DNA of 19,451 nt, from assembly GCA_964428485.1 (NCBI GenBank), contig CAYRYP010000025.1:1-19451 (forward strand), written 5' to 3'. Within the stretch, counting starts at the first letter, position 1, and each line of letters starts with the position of its first letter. The translations under genes and the position numbers were made by a program. The DNA comes from CAZPAN01 sp964428485. GTDB lineage: Bacteria > Actinomycetota > Coriobacteriia > Coriobacteriales > CADBOM01. Of the stretch, positions 14,296 to 19,451 are shown piece after piece. The notes below the pieces were generated by a model that saw only the letters and a program-made list of their open reading frames with translations, made no database searches and had not been told where the DNA came from.

Positions 14296-14395
14296 NNNNN
14301 NNNNNNNNNNNNNNNNNNNNNNNNNNNNNNNNNNNNNNNNNNNNNNNNNNNNNNNNNNNNNNNNNNNNNNNNNNNNNNNNNNNNNNNNNNNNNNN
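14296..14395. other. Assembly gap 1 (100 N)
   Basis: Exactly 100 N, the usual placeholder for a gap of unknown size. The true missing length, and even the adjacency of the flanking contigs, is not shown by the sequence. Confidence 0.99.
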
Positions 14396-14503
14396 AAGGA
14401 TGTGATCGAGCAGCTGGCTCACACCTCGACCGGGTTCACCTGCAGTATGTTGTCCACCCGCGTTGCTGTCCTTCTCCCCAACAAGAGGGCAAATCAGGCC
14501 TGA
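14396..14503 (+). CDS. Possible 3' end of an unidentified gene entering from gap 1
   Basis: Right after the gap, one plus-strand frame is open for 35 codons and ends at TGA 14501-14503, overlapping the MFS stop tail-to-tail by about 10 bp. The peptide ends in STRVAVLLPNKRANQA, and about 80% of its codons end in G or C, like the real genes here. I do not recognise the family. The minus strand over the same bases is also open for some 20 codons beyond the MFS stop, so this may be ordinary intergenic DNA. Confidence 0.3.
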   Translation, partial: KDVIEQLAHTSTGFTCSMLSTRVAVLLPNKRANQA

Positions 14504-16395
14504 TCAAGCAGCTCGGCTATGAAGCTCATCAGATCGCTTCTCCTGACCACACCCTTGAGCTTGCCGTCCTCGATGACCGGGAGCGACTTGAGCCGCCTCT
14601 CGGCGAGCACGCGACAGGCCTCCTCGAAGGTTGCATCCGGCGCTATCCCCACCACCTGTTTGGTGGCAACCTCCACCGAATCGATCGAACTCAGGCGCGA
14701 GACCCTGTCCTTGAGGCTCTCGTCGTCGAGCATGCGTATGGCGGTGAATCCGGAGAGGCCGGTGATGGTGCGCATCTCATCACCAAAGAACCTAAGCACA
14801 TCGCTGTTGGAGAGGAAACCCTTGACGGAGCCCTGGTCGTCTATGACAACAAGGCCGCTCATATTAGTGGAGGCCATCTTGTGCACAGCGACGCTCATGG
14901 ACTCGGATGCATTGATGGTCATCGGGTCGGTGTTCATGATGTCGGCCACCAGGATACGGCTACCCTTTCCCGGCCCGTCGATGGATACCGCGGTGTTCGG
15001 CACCGGATCGCCCTTCTTGTTCCGTGCGAACGCGAATACGATCAAGAGCTCGATCGCGGCGATCGCCAGCACCACGCCGTAGGACCAGTGGTAGCCATAG
15101 GCCAGCTGTTCGAGCTCGCCGGCCTGGGTGGCCATCGAGGCCCCCAGCGCGGAGAACGACATAATGAGAGCGGTTCCAAGCGAGCCCCCAACTTGGTTGA
15201 TAGTGTTGGTGACCGCGGTCGCATGCTGGACGAGTTCGTTGTCGAGCGAGTTCACACCCCAGGTGTTGATGGGGGTCGCAAGAATCTGGATGCCGAGACT
15301 CGTGACACCGTACGAGAGGATGACCCAAGCCAACGGAGTCGAAACACCATACATGAACATCCCGATGCATCCAAGCAGAAAGACTATGCTGCCCACGATG
15401 CCAATCTTGCGGACTCCGGAACGATCGAAGATGCGCCCACTAATAAGCCCGGCAACCGCGCCAATGAGGGCGCCGGGAAGGATGGCTATACCACTTATAG
15501 TGGCCGAGCAGCCGAGGACGTTTTGGATGTAGAGCGGCATGAGGACCCCGAGGCCGATGAGAGTCCCCTGGAGGATCGCGAACGCTATGAACGAGACTCT
15601 GTACCTACGGCTATGCAGTACCTCGAGCCTCAGCATCGGCTCCTCGATCCTGAACTGCCGCCTCACGAAGAGCGCGACGAACACTAGCCCTACCGCCATC
15701 AGCGCTATGCACATTGCGGTGTTGGGAGTTGAGGCGAAGGACGAGAGTCCGTAGAGAAGCAACGCGAGGCCGAGCGAGGAGAACACCACCGAGAGAACGT
15801 CTATCTTGGTGCGCGGAAATCCCTCGCGGTTCACGAGCATCTTGAGAGCGAGGAGTATAACGATCAGAGCCGCGCAGACGACCACGACGAACAGGGCCCT
15901 CCACCCGACGATGTCGACGAGAAGACCGCCAACGGAGGGGCCTACGGCGGGCGCGAAGTTGATGACCAGGGCAAAGATCCCCATCGCCTGCCCACGCTTC
16001 TCCCGCGGGAAGGAGAGCATTATCAACGCCATGACCATGACCATGACAACCCCGGTGGCAATGGCCTGCATGATCCTGCCAAAAAGAAGAATCGCAAAGA
16101 AGGGCGCCACCGCAGCTATAAGCGTTCCTACGCAGAAGAACGACATACACCCGACGAATAGCTTCCTGGTGGAGAAGCGCCCCATGAACCATGCGGCCAG
16201 CGGAATAACGACCGCCTCAGTGAGCGCGTATGCGGAGGTGAGCCACTGGACCGTCGTGGCATCGACGTTTAGATGCGACATGATCGAAGGAAGAGCCGGG
16301 GAAAGAAGCGTCTGGTTGAGCACTACCAGCACAGCACCCACGATCAAAACGACAACCATATTACGCTGCTCGCGACTCAAGCCCAGAGATCCCAT
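14494..16395 (-). CDS. DHA2-type MFS transporter fused to a CBS-domain pair
   Basis: This 633-aa protein has two parts. Residues about 10-458 are a 14-helix DHA2 (EmrB/QacA/LmrB-like) drug:H+ antiporter domain, with VLNQTLLSPALPSIM in helix 1, QWLTSAYALTEAVVIPLAAWFMGRFSTRKLF (motif A region), GRIMQAIATGV (motif B) and FAPAVGPSVGGLLVD (antiporter motif C). A linker of about 20 residues leads to two cytoplasmic CBS domains (about 481-537 and 570-633): ADIMNTDPMTINASESMSVAVHKM...GLVVIDDQGSVKGFLSNSDVLRF and TFEEACRVLAERRLKSLPVIEDGKLKGVVRRSDLMSFI. CBS pairs usually sense adenine nucleotides or related ligands, so transport may be gated by energy or signal state. Typical DHA2 proteins end near residue 470. 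The ATG follows a weak GGGA/AGGA site. The fusion is continuous with no frameshift; the exported substrate is unknown. Confidence 0.92.
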   Translation of the reverse strand: MGSLGLSREQRNMVVVLIVGAVLVVLNQTLLSPALPSIMSHLNVDATTVQWLTSAYALTEAVVIPLAAWFMGRFSTRKLFVGCMSFFCVGTLIAAVAPFFAILLFGRIMQAIATGVVMVMVMALIMLSFPREKRGQAMGIFALVINFAPAVGPSVGGLLVDIVGWRALFVVVVCAALIVILLALKMLVNREGFPRTKIDVLSVVFSSLGLALLLYGLSSFASTPNTAMCIALMAVGLVFVALFVRRQFRIEEPMLRLEVLHSRRYRVSFIAFAILQGTLIGLGVLMPLYIQNVLGCSATISGIAILPGALIGAVAGLISGRIFDRSGVRKIGIVGSIVFLLGCIGMFMYGVSTPLAWVILSYGVTSLGIQILATPINTWGVNSLDNELVQHATAVTNTINQVGGSLGTALIMSFSALGASMATQAGELEQLAYGYHWSYGVVLAIAAIELLIVFAFARNKKGDPVPNTAVSIDGPGKGSRILVADIMNTDPMTINASESMSVAVHKMASTNMSGLVVIDDQGSVKGFLSNSDVLRFFGDEMRTITGLSGFTAIRMLDDESLKDRVSRLSSIDSVEVATKQVVGIAPDATFEEACRVLAERRLKSLPVIEDGKLKGVVRRSDLMSFIAELLDQA

Positions 16396-16582
16396 GTTCC
16401 CGCTCGTCCTCCCGATGAATCAAATGCCATATTAGAGCACCGCCAGCAGCGCCCAGAGAGGCACACACTCGAACAGTGCCAACAAAAAATCAATAGTATG
16501 CATTTGATTATTGAGTTTATTCAAAGTGCTAGTGTATGTAGGCAGACGGACCTCAAACACAGGGTGTGTGGAGAGGGGTTGG
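16396..16582. promoter_or_regulatory. Divergent control region with CAAATGC-type repeats
   Basis: AT-rich spacer between the MFS-CBS gene and whatever starts before gap 2. It holds CAAATGC (16421-16427) and its inverse GCATTTG (16500-16506). The latter also forms an imperfect dyad with TCAAAGTGC (16521-16529) and lies inside TCAATA-N13-TATTGA (16490-16514). TTGATT/TTGAGT-like -35 sequences are present toward the plus-strand gene, but none has a good -10 partner. For the MFS gene, TAATAT near 16430 is a possible -10. Confidence 0.5.
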
Positions 16583-16646
16583 ATGGATCGTGGTGGCCTC
16601 GGGGTCTGTGGAGAGAAATCCGCGAGAAACGGGGTTCTAAACAAGT
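16583..16646 (+). CDS. Possible 5' end of a gene running into gap 2
   Basis: ATG at 16583 has GAGAGG (16571-16576) 6 nt upstream, a well-spaced ribosome site. The frame stays open for 21 codons (MDRGGLGVCGEKSARNGVLNK) until the N run. It could be the true start of the Hdr-like gene seen after the gap, or of a separate small gene in the gap. It is too short to identify, and its codon choice is not strongly gene-like. Confidence 0.3.
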
Positions 16647-16746
16647 NNNNNNNNNNNNNNNNNNNNNNNNNNNNNNNNNNNNNNNNNNNNNNNNNNNNNN
16701 NNNNNNNNNNNNNNNNNNNNNNNNNNNNNNNNNNNNNNNNNNNNNN
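16647..16746. other. Assembly gap 2 (100 N)
   Basis: Exactly 100 N, a placeholder of unknown true length. It separates a candidate gene start (16583) from the Hdr-like coding sequence. Confidence 0.99.
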
Positions 16747-16785
16747 AGAAACGCGGCGCATCGGGAGTTCGAAGAGGAGCGGTTC

Positions 16786-17991
16786 ATGGGTTTGCTCGAA
16801 TGCTCTGATGTCTACAGAAGGTTCTCCGGCCAGTGCACGCAATGCAAACACTGCGTCGGCGCGTGCTCATCGCTGACGAACAACGACATGTCCCTCGGCG
16901 ACATCGCCCAGGGGATGCTGGAGGCCGAGAGGTCGTCGTCCACGCGCGAGGAGCTGGCGCAGCGGATCGTGGCCAATGAGCAACTCGTCCGCGCGGTGCG
17001 GGGATGCTTCTTCTGCACCTCGTGCAAGAACACGTGCTTCGCCCACAACGACGTCTGCGACCTCATCTACCACGCACGTGTGGACTTCCAGAGCCTCGGG
17101 CTCATAGAGCGCGAGGCATGGTCTAGCGTGCTCGTCGACGAGGAATGGGACATATTCAAGGCCTATCGGGCCATTTACGGCATCGGCTACCCCGATCTCA
17201 CAAGGCACCTCGAGACTCAAGACCATGCCGCACAAACCGGTTTTAAGACCGCCTTCTTCCCAGGATGCGCGCTTGCGGCCTACGGTTCCGATCTCACGCG
17301 CGAGATCTTCTCCACTTTCGAGGAGATCGGCGATGGCGGTGTCACAATGATCGACAGCTGTTGCGGCTCGTCGCTCAAGAGTGCCGGGTTCTTCGAGAGA
17401 GCCGAAGCGCTGTGTGATCGCAATGCAATCGAGCTGGAGTCTGCGGGGGTAAGCGAGCTTGTCTGCGTATGCCCGGGATGCGCCAACGATATGCGCACGG
17501 CTCTCTCCAGGCGGGGGCTCGACGTTGAGGTTAGGCTTCTCGCCGGGTGGCTCGAGGAACACGACTTCACCCCCAAGCACCCGCTTCCCGAAGGTCCGAT
17601 CTGCCTCTCCAAATCGTGCCAGGACCGCGACGGCACCTACCTCGACGAGACGCGCAGGGCACTCGGGCTCAACGACGACGCAACCTGCTCCATCTTCCAT
17701 GGATGCTGCGGCGCGGGGGGCGCGGTAAGCGCGTTTGATCCCGCCAGGCAGAGCACCCAGTCGGACGAGAAGCTCTCATTCGCACCCGATGGCTCCACCG
17801 TCGTGACGATGTGCCCAACCTGCACCTACACGTACGCGTTCAGGCTGATGCAACAGCCACGGGACATTTCCAACAAGCACTACACGGAGCTGATGTTCGA
17901 CAGCGACTTCGACTGGGACACCACGTTTCAGCAACTCAGCGGCATGTGGTACGGAGATTACGGCCCCTGGCTCGCCCAGGTGTTCGCGTAG
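16786..17991 (+). CDS. HdrD/GlpC-like Fe-S protein with two CCG domains
   Basis: This protein (401 aa from the chosen ATG) has an N-terminal 2x[4Fe-4S] module: C17-x2-C-x2-C-x3-C27 (CTQCKHCVGAC) and C74-x2-C-x2-C-x3-C84 (CFFCTSCKNTC). Two intact cysteine-rich CCG domains follow: C161-x30-CC-x35-C-x2-C232 and C278-x28-CC-x34-C-x2-C346. This is the architecture of heterodisulfide reductase subunit D and GlpC. Such proteins pass electrons between a flavoprotein and a disulfide, quinone or similar acceptor. The flavoprotein encoded 18 bp downstream is the obvious partner. There is no membrane segment. The ATG at 16786 has GAGGAG 6 nt upstream. However, the same frame stays open back to gap 2 with gene-like codons (HREFEEERF), so the true start may lie inside the gap and the protein may be longer. 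The substrate is unknown. Confidence 0.88.
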   Translation: MGLLECSDVYRRFSGQCTQCKHCVGACSSLTNNDMSLGDIAQGMLEAERSSSTREELAQRIVANEQLVRAVRGCFFCTSCKNTCFAHNDVCDLIYHARVDFQSLGLIEREAWSSVLVDEEWDIFKAYRAIYGIGYPDLTRHLETQDHAAQTGFKTAFFPGCALAAYGSDLTREIFSTFEEIGDGGVTMIDSCCGSSLKSAGFFERAEALCDRNAIELESAGVSELVCVCPGCANDMRTALSRRGLDVEVRLLAGWLEEHDFTPKHPLPEGPICLSKSCQDRDGTYLDETRRALGLNDDATCSIFHGCCGAGGAVSAFDPARQSTQSDEKLSFAPDGSTVVTMCPTCTYTYAFRLMQQPRDISNKHYTELMFDSDFDWDTTFQQLSGMWYGDYGPWLAQVFA

Positions 17992-18009
17992 AAGATGCGA
18001 GGTGTTCGG

Positions 18010-19317
18010 ATGAGCGGAATCATGAATGGGGGCAACATCGCGGGCCAGACGACGGGACGTGACGGAGGCAGTCAGAAGGCGGCGGTCGTCGGCTTTGGCA
18101 CGGCGGGCGTAAACGCCGTGATAGGACTTAGAAATGGCGGGTACACCGGGGAAATACACGTCTTCTCCGACACAGACATACCGCCATACAGCCCGATCCT
18201 CACCTCGTACTTCGTGGGTGGGGAGAAGAGCTACGACGAGTGCTTCCCATGGAGCGCAGAGGAGCTGGACGAACTCGGGTTCGAGCTGCATTCCGGCTCT
18301 AGGGTCGTCTCAATCGACCCCGAAGCTCACATGATCACAACCGAGGCCGGCGAGGAGCTCGTCTACGACAAGTGCGTGGTGTGCATAGGCGCGCGCCCGC
18401 AGACGTTCGGGTTTCCCAAGGTGGAAGGCTACGAGCCACTGGTGCTGCGCACGATGGACAACGCAATCCGCATGAAGAAGGCGTTCGAGCGTCCGGAATG
18501 CAAACGCGTGCTAGTCAGCGGAGCCTCGATGATAGCGCTCAAGGCCGTGGAGGCAGCGCTGGAACTGGGTCTCGACGTCTCGCTGGTGGGGATGAACCCC
18601 CACATCCTCGACTTCAGTGCGCTCCCCGAAACGGCGGAGCGCTTCGAGAGAGGTCTGACAGCCAAGGGCGTAACCATGAGGTTCGGTCAGACCATCTCGT
18701 CCGTGGAGCCCTTCGACGGCGGCGACGGCGAAAGACACCTGCGCGTCACCTACTCCGGCGGCGATGTGGAGGACTACGACGAGATCGTCGTCGCGCATGG
18801 CGTGAGATCCGACCTCTCGCTGATAAGGGAGAAAACCGTGGAGATCGACCGTGCAGTAGTGGTCGACGATTTTATGCGCACCAGCGCTCCGGACCTCTTC
18901 GCAGCAGGCGATGTCGCTCAGGCAACGGAGCTCATCTCAGGCGAGAAGCGAGTCCTAGGTATCTGGAAGACCGCCGCGTTACAGGGACAGTGCGCCGGCG
19001 AGGCGATGGCGGCCGAGCTTGCGGGCAAACAACCCGATCCTGCGCGGGCCTACCCAGGAGCCTTCATCTCGAACACGATAGCCGTGAGCGGCACTCTCTT
19101 CCTAGCCGCGGGAATCTCACAGGCAGGCGAGGGTCGTCGGGTCGAGATACGCGAGTCCGACGAGATGACCGTGGCCACGATCTACGAGCAGCTTGGGGAC
19201 GGGTCGGAGCGCCTCGTGGGCTTCAACGTCGCGAGCGACGTGGACGAGCCGGGTGGGATCGCCTACGACACCGCCGCGATGCTAACCCTTCGCATAGAGG
19301 CCGCATGTAGAAGCTGA
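18010..19317 (+). CDS. Class II FAD/NAD(P)-dependent oxidoreductase
   Basis: This 435-aa flavoprotein of the pyridine-nucleotide-disulfide oxidoreductase fold resembles NADH oxidases, CoA-disulfide reductases, rubredoxin reductases and the NirB N-terminus. It shows an FAD-binding VVGFGTAGVNAVIGLRNGGY (26-45), YSPILTSYFVGG (60-71), CIGARPQ (125-131), an NAD(P)-binding VLVSGASMIALKAVEAALELG (167-187, where GASMIA replaces the usual GxGxxG), and the second FAD motif LFAAGDVA (296-303). No redox-active CxxC or single-cysteine SFxxC motif is seen at the usual place, so electrons probably leave through the partner Fe-S protein. I chose the ATG at 18010 because GAGGTG lies 5 nt upstream; an ATG at 17995, three bases after the Hdr-like stop, is possible. 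It is co-transcribed with the Hdr-like gene. Confidence 0.88.
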   Translation: MSGIMNGGNIAGQTTGRDGGSQKAAVVGFGTAGVNAVIGLRNGGYTGEIHVFSDTDIPPYSPILTSYFVGGEKSYDECFPWSAEELDELGFELHSGSRVVSIDPEAHMITTEAGEELVYDKCVVCIGARPQTFGFPKVEGYEPLVLRTMDNAIRMKKAFERPECKRVLVSGASMIALKAVEAALELGLDVSLVGMNPHILDFSALPETAERFERGLTAKGVTMRFGQTISSVEPFDGGDGERHLRVTYSGGDVEDYDEIVVAHGVRSDLSLIREKTVEIDRAVVVDDFMRTSAPDLFAAGDVAQATELISGEKRVLGIWKTAALQGQCAGEAMAAELAGKQPDPARAYPGAFISNTIAVSGTLFLAAGISQAGEGRRVEIRESDEMTVATIYEQLGDGSERLVGFNVASDVDEPGGIAYDTAAMLTLRIEAACRS

Positions 19318-19392
19318 CGTCGAGGAGCCTTCTCGCCACACCCTCCGAAAGCAGGACCTCATCGCACGTCCAAGCGACCCGTCAGTAGATTT

Positions 19393-19428
19393 CGGACTCA
19401 AATGCAAAAATTTGACGCATTTGGTCCG
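19393..19428. promoter_or_regulatory. Long dyad CGGAC-t-CAAATGC / GCATTTG-GTCCG
   Basis: The left arm 19393-19405 and right arm 19417-19428 are complementary over 12 pairs with one bulged base, around an 11-nt AT-rich centre that itself contains ATTTG. It lies 76 bp after the flavoprotein stop, with another AAATGC at 19441-19446. As RNA it would be a stable hairpin but lacks a U-tract, so either a terminator or an operator for the next, off-window gene is possible. The core CAAATGC/GCATTTG also occurs at 16421 and 16500. Confidence 0.6.
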
Positions 19429-19451
19429 CTAAGAAGACCGAAATGCTTCAT

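Noticed and set aside
14881..15687. Long plus-strand open frame opposite the MFS-CBS gene
   Set aside because: Low-complexity His/Arg/Asp-rich product with no family motif; shadow of the real minus-strand gene.
1..19451. Mobile element, prophage, defence island, tRNA or CRISPR content
   Set aside because: No transposase, integrase, phage, nuclease-defence or repeat-spacer pattern and no cloverleaf were seen on either strand.

Overview
The window looks like a chromosomal segment of a high-GC, probably anaerobic bacterium. The genes use strong Shine-Dalgarno sites, frequent TTG and GTG starts, and both AGG/AGA and CGC arginine codons. Cubane Fe-S enzymes are common. This fits Coriobacteriia (Actinomycetota, for example the Eggerthellaceae/Atopobiaceae group) best, but that is an inference from style and gene content; no marker gene is present. 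No rRNA, tRNA, CRISPR array, IS element or phage module was seen. Two runs of exactly 100 N (14296-14395 and 16647-16746) are assembly gaps, so the window consists of three contigs, the middle one only about 2.25 kb.

Region 1 (1-6765, all minus strand) is an envelope and housekeeping block. In transcription order it holds a Wzx-like flippase, an MraY/WecA-like phosphoglycosyltransferase, a probable terminator, a new promoter, a CNNM/HlyC-type membrane protein (DUF21-CBS-CorC), a TcdA/ThiF-type E1-like enzyme, a TatD-type metal hydrolase, a GtrB-like glycosyltransferase and GtrA. The last five genes are tightly packed and probably co-transcribed. A divergent GT2 glycosyltransferase (6868-7935, plus) shares the flippase upstream region and starts from a TTG codon behind a perfect TATAAT box.

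Region 2 (7971-12506) holds a minus-strand aldo/keto reductase with a C-terminal 2x[4Fe-4S] module. Divergent from it, across a 356-bp regulatory interval, is a three-gene FecBCD-type ABC importer (lipoprotein, permease, ATPase) for an iron-chelate, haem or corrinoid-type substrate. The importer mRNA leader can fold into a long hairpin. A 10-bp perfect GC stem-loop lies between the lipoprotein and permease genes, and a mini-ORF overlaps the permease start.

Region 3 (12507-19451) begins with an AT-rich intergenic segment rich in small repeats, then a PucR/CdaR-type regulator. After gap 1 comes a minus-strand DHA2-type MFS transporter carrying a C-terminal CBS-domain pair, an unusual fusion. 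After gap 2 come an HdrD/GlpC-like Fe-S protein (two ferredoxin-type clusters plus two CCG domains) and a class II FAD/NAD(P) oxidoreductase, which together look like a two-component electron-transfer enzyme. A CAAATGC/GCATTTG element occurs between the MFS and Fe-S genes, and again as a near-perfect 12-bp dyad after the flavoprotein at the window end. That suggests one regulator may act on this cluster.

The best leads are the MFS-CBS fusion, the Hdr-like/flavoprotein pair with the shared CAAATGC element, and the structured RNA signals in the ABC importer operon. None can be called a new system from sequence alone.
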